A DNA stretch of 42,299 bases from a virus. The stretch covers positions 1 to 42,299 of IMG/VR virus record IMGVR_UViG_3300035703_000168; one strand, given 5' to 3'. Both the position numbers and the translations under genes were made by a program. Shown piece after piece: positions 1 to 7,743 of the stretch. The notes under the pieces are model-generated. The model was not told where the DNA came from and made no database searches. It saw only the letters and a program-made list of their open reading frames with translations. How positions within the stretch are numbered: position 1 is the stretch's first letter; each line of letters starts with the position of its first letter.

Positions 1-3000
1 TACCTGCTGCTGCTAACCAAGGATAAGCAATTGCGTCATTACGCAAGAATGTGCTTAACATCATGTGACTTGGTGGAACAGCAACTAAGTTGCCATTTAG
101 GTCTGATGACAATCCACTTGGATAGAACAGTGCCATATATTGACTACGGAACACTAGACCATCATCGCCTGACTGTAGAACATTTGAACTACCTGCTTGT
201 GCCCATGCAGCAATTGCTGTTGCATCTGTTGGTAATCCCATTGGTGTGTCACCAACGATATATGCTGTAAAGTCTCTTTCAGCGTTAACTTGACCCATAG
301 TCTGTGTCAATTCAACATAGTTAGGGCAAGCCATCAAGTTGAAGTAATTATCTTCATCACGTACTGATTGGTTGCTGACTAATGATGCTCTTAATGCTGA
401 GACGACGATAGCACGTTGTGCCTGACGACCCATGTAAGGTGCACCATTTGCTTTATTACCAGACTGTGTTACCCATGTACTCTTCTCAGCTGGATATGGG
501 CCAGAATCTGGGAAGTTAGTTGCAGATAGATAATTTACTTTCCAAGCCTTAACATTGTATCCTGAACGGCGTGTGTTGAACAACAACATACCTACTGGAT
601 ATAATGACTGTTCTGGAGCATCAATATCAAGATAGTTGCTTGATAGTAATGATACTATGCTTGGAAGTGGATCATCTGCTGGGTTTGTTGTGCCGTTAGT
701 TGCCCAACGTGCATCAGCAAACAAGATACCATCTGGACTTGTCTGATTTGTGTTATCTAGTAGTACCCACTGATCACTACCGTTGACACTCTGCCAACGA
801 TTTACTAGTGGATAATTTTCTAGATCACTTGTGTCGATCCATAGATCACCATAAACTAGTGGTGTTCCATCGCTTTGTGTCTCAGGAGCACTTGAACTGA
901 TGATTGGACCGTTTGGATCAGTTAGACCTGGTGTAGCTGTTGGGCTTGGGAAACCGTTACTATCATAACCTTGGTTTAGATAGCCTTTCCATGCACCATT
1001 ATAATTAATCATAATGTCAACTTGATCTACTGCACTGTAATACCAGTAAGTATCATTTGCAGGAGTTGCTACTGGAGCACCTTCATTTGCATCATAAGTG
1101 AATTTTACCCAGTTACTTAACTGTGTAAACCAAGTAGTATTGCAGCTACCTGATATTAATGTTGCACCTGTTACTGCACCAGCATTAACTTTTGTAACGT
1201 ATACTATTAGATCATTTGCTGGTGATGAACCACCGAGGCTTGTGCCTGGGAAAGTTACATAATCACCAACTTCATAGTCATCACCACCTGCAATGATGTT
1301 GAATGTGTAACGTTGATCAGTTGGGATAACGTTTAATGCTAATCCTGTACCTATACCTGTAGTGCCTGATTGTAGAACACTTAGGAATACTGGACTTGGA
1401 TTGAAGCTATACTTGACACCATTTGTTATATTAGGAACAAATCCTGCAGTAGCTAATACACCGTTTGATGTTCCAGTTACTGCATCGTTAATCAATATTA
1501 CACCACCTTCAGTGTGTGTCAATACGATTGCACCGCTTGGTGATACTGAAGCAGTTGTGTATGGAATATTTGCTAACTGCCATGCTTCAACGAAATCAGT
1601 AGCATCAGTATTGTCTGCTAGTGATACGCCATAGCCAGTTGATAGTGAGCTTGATCCTGGGACAGAAACATATACGTTCATTGCATATGGACCTGCGTTA
1701 AACTGTGGATTTGTATTTGTACCGGTTACAACTGTTGGACCAGTAGCTAATCTCTTCCACAAGTAAACAGGAGCCTCACCAGATGTTGATCCTGAGTTAT
1801 TCCAGTTATACTGTGCATATACAGTGTTTGCAGGGATAGCTTGACCACCAGTTGAATCTAGTGATGCTATTGCAGCCCAGTCACTTACAGATAGTGCTAC
1901 ATTCTTTGGTACCCAATCTGCAACTGTTGAGCTATATTGTGATACTGCTGGTACTAGACCATTACCCTGTGAACCAACCTTGATCCATATTGCACCTGTT
2001 GGGTTAGGATATTGCTGACCTGCTTGCCATAGTGGCTGCTGTGCTGATGTACCATAACGAACATGAGGCTGATAATAAGTACCAGCTGGAATGCCTAGAT
2101 CAGTTAGTACAGTACCTGTACCTGCGGTCACTGCAATTCCATTTTGTGGATAATGTGGCATTACTGTGCAGAATAATTCTAGTCTGCCTGCTGCGTTTTC
2201 AGCAGCACCTAATCCTGCCCAACCTAGTGTATTAATTATGTTTACTATACCACCTACTGTGTTGTTTGGTGCAGCTGGTACGGTGATAGTTACGTCTTGA
2301 TTATTACCTAGACTTAATGTGAATGTATTGCCTGCTACTAGAACAGGATTGCTGTTTGTACCAACAACTGTTGGAACACTTGCTAACCAATCACCTTCTC
2401 CAATTGAAACCCATACATTATCCGCAGTCTTATAGAAGAACTGCTGAGAATCTGCGTCCCATGGTGGAGAGTATGTTTGTGGGCCCTGTACTGGAGTACC
2501 ATCATCTTCTGATGCTATAACAACAGCATAATCACCTACGTTACCTATGCTTGATAATGGAAGATTGTTTGATATCAATGCAGGATTTGTTATTACAATA
2601 GGATCTTGTAAATTAAATGTCTGAGTTGTTGCATTCCATTCATAGATACCCCATGTTGATGTTGAGACATCTTGCCACCAAGTACCATTTGCTGGAGCAC
2701 CTACTGGACGACCTGCTGAACCTTGTAGTTCTGCTAAGTCTACGTCTGCTCTTAGAATGTATGCTGAATTAGTTGCACCTAAAGCGTAATATGCTGCAAG
2801 TAAACCGTATTCGTTTAGTTCGCCGCCCTGTATAGGATTGCCTGAACTGTCTGTTTGGAAGTATGGATTGCCGAAAAGACTTACTAAGTCTCTTTGGCTA
2901 GTTACACGATACAATTTACCAGCGTTTGCTGCTGTAGTACCTTGTGCTACGCCTGTTCCGTTTGGATTTGCCTTGTCCTGCTGTGTAGCGATAAGAACGA

Positions 3001-3085
3001 AGGGAACTGAATTTTGGGCTGCAGGTAGATATTGACTTTGATCAATTATTGTAACTTGCACGCCAGGTGATACTAAATCTGCCAT
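1..3085 (-). CDS. 18: Tail sheath protein (gp18-like), C-terminus cut by window edge
   Basis: The contractile tail sheath subunit forms the outer cylinder of the myovirus tail. The frame is open from ATG at 3085 to the window edge (at least 1028 residues), so the stop codon lies outside. The N-terminus starts MADLVSPGVQVTIIDQSQYL, the usual sheath opening, followed by a conserved block (ELNEYGLLAAYYALG, then YILRADVD). The visible C-terminal part (FTAYIVGDTP, then ALFYPSGL) also looks like sheath core. T4 gp18 is 659 aa, so several hundred residues are extra. The central part holds at least two related Thr/Gly/Val-rich modules, each opening with a PTVV-x(1-2)-GTNxNP motif near residues 238 and 450. 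These are probably surface domains on the sheath. A late promoter box lies at 3142-3149, giving a leader of about 50 nt. The fold call is confident; the role of the inserts is inferred. Confidence 0.9.
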   Translation of the reverse strand, partial: MADLVSPGVQVTIIDQSQYLPAAQNSVPFVLIATQQDKANPNGTGVAQGTTAANAGKLYRVTSQRDLVSLFGNPYFQTDSSGNPIQGGELNEYGLLAAYYALGATNSAYILRADVDLAELQGSAGRPVGAPANGTWWQDVSTSTWGIYEWNATTQTFNLQDPIVITNPALISNNLPLSSIGNVGDYAVVIASEDDGTPVQGPQTYSPPWDADSQQFFYKTADNVWVSIGEGDWLASVPTVVGTNSNPVLVAGNTFTLSLGNNQDVTITVPAAPNNTVGGIVNIINTLGWAGLGAAENAAGRLELFCTVMPHYPQNGIAVTAGTGTVLTDLGIPAGTYYQPHVRYGTSAQQPLWQAGQQYPNPTGAIWIKVGSQGNGLVPAVSQYSSTVADWVPKNVALSVSDWAAIASLDSTGGQAIPANTVYAQYNWNNSGSTSGEAPVYLWKRLATGPTVVTGTNTNPQFNAGPYAMNVYVSVPGSSSLSTGYGVSLADNTDATDFVEAWQLANIPYTTASVSPSGAIVLTHTEGGVILINDAVTGTSNGVLATAGFVPNITNGVKYSFNPSPVFLSVLQSGTTGIGTGLALNVIPTDQRYTFNIIAGGDDYEVGDYVTFPGTSLGGSSPANDLIVYVTKVNAGAVTGATLISGSCNTTWFTQLSNWVKFTYDANEGAPVATPANDTYWYYSAVDQVDIMINYNGAWKGYLNQGYDSNGFPSPTATPGLTDPNGPIISSSAPETQSDGTPLVYGDLWIDTSDLENYPLVNRWQSVNGSDQWVLLDNTNQTSPDGILFADARWATNGTTNPADDPLPSIVSLLSSNYLDIDAPEQSLYPVGMLLFNTRRSGYNVKAWKVNYLSATNFPDSGPYPAEKSTWVTQSGNKANGAPYMGRQAQRAIVVSALRASLVSNQSVRDEDNYFNLMACPNYVELTQTMGQVNAERDFTAYIVGDTPMGLPTDATAIAAWAQAGSSNVLQSGDDGLVFRSQYMALFYPSGLSSDLNGNLVAVPPSHMMLSTFLRNDAIAYPWLAAAG

Positions 3086-3141
3086 TGTTTTATTTCCTAT
3101 GTTGTAATATTTTGAGGGTTACACCCCTGATTGCTTAATAG

Positions 3142-3149
3142 TATTTATA
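3142..3149 (-). promoter_or_regulatory. T4-type late promoter box for the tail sheath gene
   Basis: On the minus strand this reads TATAAATA followed by CTATT, a full match to the T4 gp55-dependent late promoter. With the T4 spacing, initiation would be near 3136, about 50 nt ahead of the sheath ATG. Confidence 0.85.
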
Positions 3150-3196
3150 TAATATGATAAAAAAGTGACGGTTATCATACCTTCGAAGGTTTTCAT

Positions 3197-3204
3197 AATA
3201 AATA
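3197..3204 (+). promoter_or_regulatory. Late promoter box abutting the HNH/zinc protein start
   Basis: Plus-strand AATAAATA matches seven of eight bases of the T4 late box. If its last A is at -6, as in T4, +1 is base 3210, the A of the ATG. No Shine-Dalgarno sequence precedes that ATG, which would fit a leaderless mRNA. Confidence 0.6.
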
Positions 3205-3209
3205 TACGT

Positions 3210-3563
3210 ATGGCTTTGTCAAGACCCTTATGTAAAGCATGTAATAAGCGTCATGCTGCTGTTAACTACATTAAAAATGGAGTTAAACATTATAGATCAC
3301 GTTGTGATGAGTGCGGGGCAAAAAAGAAAAAGCAGCGTCCTAGAACACCCAATTGGGAAAAAGCAGGGTACAAAAAGAAAACAGTTTGTGATAACTGTGG
3401 CTTTAAAAGCCTATACCCAACACAGTTAATTGTGTATTATGTAGACGGTGACCTAGAAAATAATCAAAATACAAACCTTCGTACAGTATGTTTAAACTGT
3501 ACGGAAGTTATTAAAAAGAAAGATATTAACTGGAAGCGCGGTGACTTAACAATTGATTATTGA
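3210..3563 (+). CDS. Small zinc-binding HNH-like protein
   Basis: A 117-residue basic protein with two treble-clef-like cysteine pairs. The first is CKAC near the N-terminus paired with CDEC, the second is CDNC paired with CLNC. The segment VDGDLENNQNTNLRTVCLNC resembles the HNH nuclease core in which an Asp-Gly/Asn-Asn-Leu segment precedes the second zinc knuckle. The usual first His is not obvious, so nuclease activity is uncertain. I chose the ATG at 3210 because PLCKAC follows at once and a late box is placed exactly in front. The frame can be extended to an ATG at 3165. Similar small proteins are common in marine T4-like phages. Its 3' end overlaps the convergent dNMP kinase by 18 bases. 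Confidence 0.65.
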   Translation: MALSRPLCKACNKRHAAVNYIKNGVKHYRSRCDECGAKKKKQRPRTPNWEKAGYKKKTVCDNCGFKSLYPTQLIVYYVDGDLENNQNTNLRTVCLNCTEVIKKKDINWKRGDLTIDY

Positions 3564-4163
3564 GTCGATCTTACGATGTAACTCGTCTACTGTGCCGCTG
3601 TTATCAACATAGTAATCATAATCAAGACCAACACTGCTGTATTCACTAGCATGTACATTATGCTCCTGTAAAGTTATCAGACCGTCTTTATTACCAAAAT
3701 TATAAGCAACCGCAGCATCATACCAGGGAGGATTGTCACCCCTAGTTACTCTAATAGTCAACCCTCCCATTCTTTTGATAGATTTCAATTCATTGGGGAA
3801 TCTGCAATCGCTGAGTACAATGTTGTCCTTTGTAGTACGTAATTGATTTTCAATACTAGCGATCCAAATATCATCATGGAACGCTCTGCGTCCTACTTCT
3901 GTACCCCATTGCTGAAGTACTAAACGAGGTGTAAGGTTAGGTATGTCTAGCCTTTCTGCCCACCAGGGGTCAATAGTATCACGCCATTGACGGCTATACT
4001 TTGTTGTACCCTCAAGCAAATCACGATCCCAACCAAAGATACTTGCTACAGCATCTTTAAGTGGTCCGGCGTAACTCATACGCTTGAACCCCTTGAATGT
4101 AATAAGATAGTCGGCAATAGTATCTTTGCCGCTGCCTATAAAGCCTGCAATTCCTACGATCAT
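3546..4163 (-). CDS. 1: Deoxynucleoside monophosphate kinase (gp1-like)
   Basis: Phosphorylates dNMPs to dNDPs for phage DNA synthesis in the cytoplasm. The P-loop GFIGSGKDT spans residues 7-15. RMSYAGPLKDAV and the motif LVLQQWGTEVGR, followed by DDIWI, are characteristic of the phage gp1/dNMP kinase family. A later DCRFPNEL matches the family's substrate or lid region. At 205 aa it is shorter than T4 gp1 (241 aa) but contains all motif blocks. It starts at ATG 4163, closely downstream of the probable neck gene, and converges on the HNH-like gene with an 18-base overlap. No promoter of its own is evident. Confidence 0.85.
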   Translation of the reverse strand: MIVGIAGFIGSGKDTIADYLITFKGFKRMSYAGPLKDAVASIFGWDRDLLEGTTKYSRQWRDTIDPWWAERLDIPNLTPRLVLQQWGTEVGRRAFHDDIWIASIENQLRTTKDNIVLSDCRFPNELKSIKRMGGLTIRVTRGDNPPWYDAAVAYNFGNKDGLITLQEHNVHASEYSSVGLDYDYYVDNSGTVDELHRKIDSIINC

Positions 4164-4194
4164 TGTGTAATTATATAAGATGTTTAAACTAAAA

Positions 4195-4980
4195 TCAACC
4201 CTGAATCCACGTTAATGGCTGACTATAATCTTGATATTTTCTCAAATCATCAAGCATTCTTTCCATTTCAGCCTTTCCTTCAGATTTCATAGCAGTACCA
4301 TTTAGTGAAGTACCACCGCCTGGACCAGCGATTGAACCATATTTTTCACGGGCTTCACCAATAATAATTTTTAGTTGTGCTAAAATAAAATCAGCTATCC
4401 AAACTCCTGCGCCCGGGTCTTGTAATAGTTCTAGTTCTGGACGTTGAATATCTGCCCATATCAATACACGCTCACCTGTGCCCTTGAAGTCACGCACAGT
4501 ACGTAACACTTTAGTCACAGGATTGAATGTATATGTGACATAACCACCGAACATACGTGCGGCTAATTCAACATATCCAGCATAGAAATCATAAGTTGCC
4601 ATGCCACCTGTATAGTTATAGTTCAATAGATATGTGTTTAGGATAGCACTACTGAATGGGTCAAAACTTGTGCTTGAAGGTCCTGTTTCAAGACCTACTG
4701 TTCTACGGAATATAGCACGAACATTGATAAACTCGCTTGGAAGAGTATACGTATCAATGTTCTTGATAATCGTCATGAGGGTATAACTTTCAACTGTAGC
4801 GTTTTGGGCACGTTGACGATATACCTTTATAGCATAATCATATGCTGCTTCAAAATGTTGCGGATCTAATTCTAAGTCAATGATACCGTCGCCTAAACGA
4901 TAGCGAAGGTTCATGTATAGAGTTTCTTTAAGTTGCTCTAAATTAGCATTTGTTGGTACTGATAGTGGATCCGCTGACAT
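4195..4980 (-). CDS. Probable neck protein (gp13-like)
   Basis: A 261-residue protein whose first half reads NLRYRLGDGIIDLELDP, then AYDYAIKVYRQRAQNA and YTLPSEFINVRAIFRR. A helical N-terminus followed by a segment predicting a LPxEhxxVxxIFRR strand region is typical of T4-like neck or head-completion proteins. I associate this pattern with the gp13 position in environmental T4-like phages, but T4 gp13 similarity is weak by eye. It has its own late promoter (5003-5010), which supports a virion role. If this is gp13, it is separated from gp14 and gp15, which lie on the opposite strand from 7.7 kb. An unnamed structural protein is the alternative. Confidence 0.55.
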   Translation of the reverse strand: MSADPLSVPTNANLEQLKETLYMNLRYRLGDGIIDLELDPQHFEAAYDYAIKVYRQRAQNATVESYTLMTIIKNIDTYTLPSEFINVRAIFRRTVGLETGPSSTSFDPFSSAILNTYLLNYNYTGGMATYDFYAGYVELAARMFGGYVTYTFNPVTKVLRTVRDFKGTGERVLIWADIQRPELELLQDPGAGVWIADFILAQLKIIIGEAREKYGSIAGPGGGTSLNGTAMKSEGKAEMERMLDDLRKYQDYSQPLTWIQG

Positions 4981-4981
4981 G

Positions 4982-5019
4982 TTATATCCCGATTAATAAT
5001 AGTATTTATCGGGATATAA
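4982..5019. repeat. 12-bp perfect inverted repeat enclosing a late promoter
   Basis: Arms 4982-4993 and 5008-5019 are exact reverse complements, separated by 14 bases. The late box of the downstream gene (5003-5010) lies across the loop and one arm. The element could be a terminator-like hairpin for the upstream nuclease transcript, or a regulatory dyad. Confidence 0.8.
5003..5010 (-). promoter_or_regulatory. Late promoter box for probable neck gene
   Basis: Minus-strand GATAAATA followed by CTATTA. Predicted +1 is about 4997, giving a leader of about 17 nt. It is nested in the inverted repeat 4982-5019. Confidence 0.8.
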
Positions 5020-5021
5020 AT

Positions 5022-5648
5022 TTATGTAAACTCAAAAAACTGATCTCTGATAGAAACGTTTGCTGACATGTTCAGCATATTTTCTAATCTATTTGGTCTT
5101 ATTCTAAACTTGAAATTTGTACCGGTATTTGAATATTCCAAAACACCTAAAAATTCTTTAAATTGTTGTGAATCGCTAAAGTTGAACCCCTGCTGACTTA
5201 CATGTTGTGCGAGTTGACTCCTTACACTTTCATAGTACTCAGCGATACGTTCTTGTGCATCGTCATTATCTAAATAAGTTAAATCGATACCAGTAATCTT
5301 AGTTGTATCATGACTAATTGTCAACAAGGCTTGTAACTTACGATAGACAGCACTATTGATATAATCTGTATTGATGATATCAGCAGCAGTCATACTCGCA
5401 ATAGTCCAATTAGTAGTAGATGAATCCTTTTTAGACTTTAATTCAATATCATAATCAGACAGGTCAGGATTACCATTACCTGGATCTATAATTCGTAGTT
5501 GACCTTTAATAAGACTATCAATATATTTTCCATAAGCACCATCATCATTTTCATTCAGATAGCCGGGAAATTGATGCCCTACAAGTTTGTCGAAACTACG
5601 TTCTGCTACTCTAACTTTTGTAATTTTTGGATATTTTTTGTTAGCCAT
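5022..5648 (-). CDS. MutH/Sau3AI-like PD-(D/E)XK nuclease
   Basis: A 208-residue protein of an early-type operon. Residues 61-71 read PDLSDYDIELK: Asp62, then Glu69-x-Lys71. This has the same spacing as the catalytic Asp-x6-Glu-x-Lys of MutH (D70, E77, K79). Upstream, DGAYGKYIDSL (36-46) resembles the MutH segment GxxGxxLE that precedes the active site. After the motif, NWTIASMTAADI would fit the beta-strand following the core. Family knowledge: these enzymes nick or cut DNA at short sites such as GATC. A defence-counter, mismatch-repair or host-DNA degradation role is inference. It begins at an ATG overlapping the MazG stop codon by one base. I do not recognise the second half. Confidence 0.6.
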   Translation of the reverse strand: MANKKYPKITKVRVAERSFDKLVGHQFPGYLNENDDGAYGKYIDSLIKGQLRIIDPGNGNPDLSDYDIELKSKKDSSTTNWTIASMTAADIINTDYINSAVYRKLQALLTISHDTTKITGIDLTYLDNDDAQERIAEYYESVRSQLAQHVSQQGFNFSDSQQFKEFLGVLEYSNTGTNFKFRIRPNRLENMLNMSANVSIRDQFFEFT

Positions 5649-6097
5649 TATAAATCACCTGCCTTGCGATTCTCACTATAATGTACGTCAAACTGTCCGC
5701 CCGGATAACGTGCTTCAAGTTTCTTTACGTTCTCAGCAACTACATCATTTGGATCTAGGTCAAGTGCCCTGCAAGCATTGATCCAGTACCACATGATATC
5801 ACCAAGTTCCCTCTTCATGTGAAAACGTGTTTCTTCAGTTAGGGGCTTACCCTGAAACACCATCTTCTTTACGATTTCTTGAAACTCACCAGTCTCACTA
5901 CCTAGACCAATAGCACCACAAAGCAATAGCGGGACGTTGATATCTGGACCATGCATGTACTCACCGTCTGCACCATATGATTCATAATTAGCATCTAGGC
6001 GATCAAGACGATTCATGAAAAGTGTGAGGTCTTGGCTCTCTTTGCTAGTTACTGCTTCAACGAAATCTTTATACTTGTTTAAGTCAACGTTTTTCAT
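5648..6097 (-). CDS. mazG: MazG-like nucleotide pyrophosphohydrolase
   Basis: Hydrolyses nucleoside triphosphates to monophosphates plus PPi in the cytoplasm. Phage versions are thought to clean up dNTP pools or lower the (p)ppGpp response. The alpha-helical MazG signature is visible: GLGSETGEFQEIVKK gives the ExxE metal site, and FHMKRELGDIMWYW gives the second metal-binding helix (ExxD). At 149 aa it is a single MazG domain rather than the duplicated bacterial MazG. It overlaps the upstream small gene by 4 bases (ATGA type) and the downstream nuclease by 1 base, so translation is probably coupled. Confidence 0.85.
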   Translation of the reverse strand: MKNVDLNKYKDFVEAVTSKESQDLTLFMNRLDRLDANYESYGADGEYMHGPDINVPLLLCGAIGLGSETGEFQEIVKKMVFQGKPLTEETRFHMKRELGDIMWYWINACRALDLDPNDVVAENVKKLEARYPGGQFDVHYSENRKAGDL

Positions 6098-6318
6098 AGT
6101 TTGTTATCCGCTATATCTCTAAAAATTTTCTTTCTCTGTTCTTCACCAATTAATGCATCAAAAATCTGTCTTGATTTATATGCCATAACAGATGCAATCA
6201 TCAATAGTTCTTCTGTTGTTTGTACACTTCGCACAGCCTGCTCGACTGGAGCCATGTATACAGCCATTTTTAATTCTGCCTCTGAGGGCACTTCTGATTT
6301 ATTTTCTTCTTGTGTCAT
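6094..6318 (-). CDS. Small unknown protein, tandem paralog A
   Basis: A 74-residue, mostly helical protein. Its second half (IFDALIGEEQRKKIFRDI) closely matches the end of the gene directly upstream (IFDATIGEEGRKEMFKEL), so the two arose by tandem duplication. The function is not recognised. It has 4-base overlaps with both neighbours, so it is an integral part of the MazG/nuclease operon. Confidence 0.75.
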   Translation of the reverse strand: MTQEENKSEVPSEAELKMAVYMAPVEQAVRSVQTTEELLMIASVMAYKSRQIFDALIGEEQRKKIFRDIADNKL

Positions 6319-6509
6319 ACTAGTTCCTTAAACATTTCTTTTCTACCCTCTTCGCCTATTGTAGCATCAAAAATTTCTTTTGTACGCTGCATCATAGCAC
6401 ATGCTAACATTAACTGATCGTTTCGCGTTTGTAAAGTCAAAATGGTTGTATCGATTACAGTCATTAATGTTTCCATACGCTGTTCAATTGGATCGTAACT
6501 CTTACTCAT
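6315..6509 (-). CDS. Small unknown protein, tandem paralog B
   Basis: A 64-residue helical protein and paralog of the following gene. They share a pattern of an early conserved helix (QTRNDQLMLACAMM here, QTTEELLMIASVMA there) and the C-terminal IFDA-IGEE-RK motif. The function is unknown. Its ATG overlaps the stop of the 376-aa gene by one base. The paralogs may form a hetero-oligomer, which is inference. Confidence 0.75.
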   Translation of the reverse strand: MSKSYDPIEQRMETLMTVIDTTILTLQTRNDQLMLACAMMQRTKEIFDATIGEEGRKEMFKELV

Positions 6510-7639
6510 TAGAATGCCCTCAATATAATCATGTTAGCGTTGAAGCGACCGTTTGGTGCTGCACCAACTGCTTTGATACTGTCAAAGAATTTACGAGCAG
6601 CAGGCTTGCTACCCATAATCTGCTTGATCTGCTCTTCAGGCTTACGCAATGTTTTGATCTGCGATTCCTTAGTACAGAAACCAAGAATAGTATTGCCCTT
6701 GACACCAATGCTCTTAGTGTACTCATCAGCAACATAGTGATGAAGTTTACGCTTCTTAGTATCGTAGACCCACGCTTCGCTGCAACCATGAAGTTTAGTG
6801 GGGCTAATACTCTCAAGTTCAAGTTTCTCCAACTTGAAAGTTTTGAGATACTTGAGTTTGCGTACAACCTTTTCTACCGGTACAGGCTTCTTAGCGCGGG
6901 GCTTCTTGCCTGCTTTCTTCATACCGATATATGCGTTCAAGTCAGCGATAATAGTTTGAATGTTACTGATAATGTTCTTCAACTGAACCTTACCGAAACG
7001 TTCGTATGCCTCATTCAACTGTTCGTCCTTACCTTCGAGGACATCTTCATATTCATTCAACTTACTTTCCCACGCACTCACCAATATAGGTACATGCTGT
7101 GGTAAAATGTTGCGCTGTGACAGCACATCCATTGCTTTGATACCGTCTTTACCAGCACCACTCTTTAGATAGTCATCCCACAATCCCTCAAGTTCACCAC
7201 CAACTTGTAGAGTACGCTCACGCATAATTTCCTGAACGTTGGGGCGATTGCCTACTACAACTTGTTCATCATTAGTCTCTTCGGGTTGCGTTAATGCAAC
7301 AAGACGATCAACTTCATTAGACAACTTATCAAGAGTGTCCTGATCGACATTGCTACCACGAACAATGCAACGTGCTAGCCAACCATACGTGGGCTTAATG
7401 TGACGCTCGTTGACTCGTCGAATAGTTTTGCTTAACTGTTGCTTTCCTGCAACTTCAAGATACTGCGCGATAAAGTCGCGGGCATCCTTCTTATCATAGA
7501 AGTGATTGTACCAATTAAATGCTTTGCTCAAGTCCCATGCATTACTAACAGCCTCGCTGTCGAATTTGGGCTCTGAACCAATATACTTCGCATCGGGATC
7601 GCGTGGATGCAACTCTTTGATTTCAGACTTAGTTTTCAT
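6509..7639 (-). CDS. Conserved phage protein of unknown function, 376 aa
   Basis: First gene of an operon read from the sigma70-like promoter at 7675-7703. The leader has an ACGGAG Shine-Dalgarno sequence before ATG 7639. The N-terminal two thirds is helical and charged, including a likely coiled segment (SAWESKLNEYEDVLEGKDEQ). It is followed by a Lys-rich stretch near residues 240-255 (KKAGKKPRAKK), and a C-terminal beta-rich domain (CSEAWVYDTKKRKLHHYVAD). The basic linker suggests nucleic-acid contact, but no catalytic motif was recognised. Its early-type promoter argues against a virion structural role. Confidence 0.75.
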   Translation of the reverse strand: MKTKSEIKELHPRDPDAKYIGSEPKFDSEAVSNAWDLSKAFNWYNHFYDKKDARDFIAQYLEVAGKQQLSKTIRRVNERHIKPTYGWLARCIVRGSNVDQDTLDKLSNEVDRLVALTQPEETNDEQVVVGNRPNVQEIMRERTLQVGGELEGLWDDYLKSGAGKDGIKAMDVLSQRNILPQHVPILVSAWESKLNEYEDVLEGKDEQLNEAYERFGKVQLKNIISNIQTIIADLNAYIGMKKAGKKPRAKKPVPVEKVVRKLKYLKTFKLEKLELESISPTKLHGCSEAWVYDTKKRKLHHYVADEYTKSIGVKGNTILGFCTKESQIKTLRKPEEQIKQIMGSKPAARKFFDSIKAVGAAPNGRFNANMIILRAF

Positions 7640-7674
7640 TATAAAATAACTCCGTTTCTACGATCAATTTATAC

Positions 7675-7703
7675 ATTTTACTACAGACAGCAGGTAAAGT
7701 CAA
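7675..7703 (-). promoter_or_regulatory. Sigma70-like promoter for the MazG/nuclease operon
   Basis: Minus strand: TTGACT (7698-7703), 17-bp spacer, TAAAAT (7675-7680). It lies in the divergent region with the gp14 gene. The -10 context CTGTAGTAAAAT is shared with the promoter at 31519-31547. Confidence 0.75.
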
Positions 7704-7729
7704 CACCTTTGTAAGTCATTGATTTTAAT

Positions 7730-7737
7730 ACTAAATA
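7730..7737 (+). promoter_or_regulatory. Late promoter box for gp14-gp15-Nudix operon
   Basis: Plus-strand ACTAAATA followed by C, the same variant seen at 18784 and 24328. With the T4 spacing +1 would be 7743, one base before the gp14 ATG at 7744. There is no Shine-Dalgarno sequence. Confidence 0.6.
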
Positions 7738-7743
7738 CAACAT

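Noticed and set aside
1-3085. Plus-strand open frames in the first 3 kb
   Set aside because: All are shadows of the sheath gene on the minus strand, whose frame is unbroken from 3085 to the edge.
4982-5019. Inverted repeat as a phage attachment site or transposon end
   Set aside because: No target duplication, integrase or transposase is present; it coincides with a promoter.
6401-7105. Long open frame of 234 codons on the plus strand
   Set aside because: It runs antisense through the 376-aa gene, has no ribosome site or promoter, and its protein composition (Leu/Phe/Cys-rich) is that of a shadow frame.
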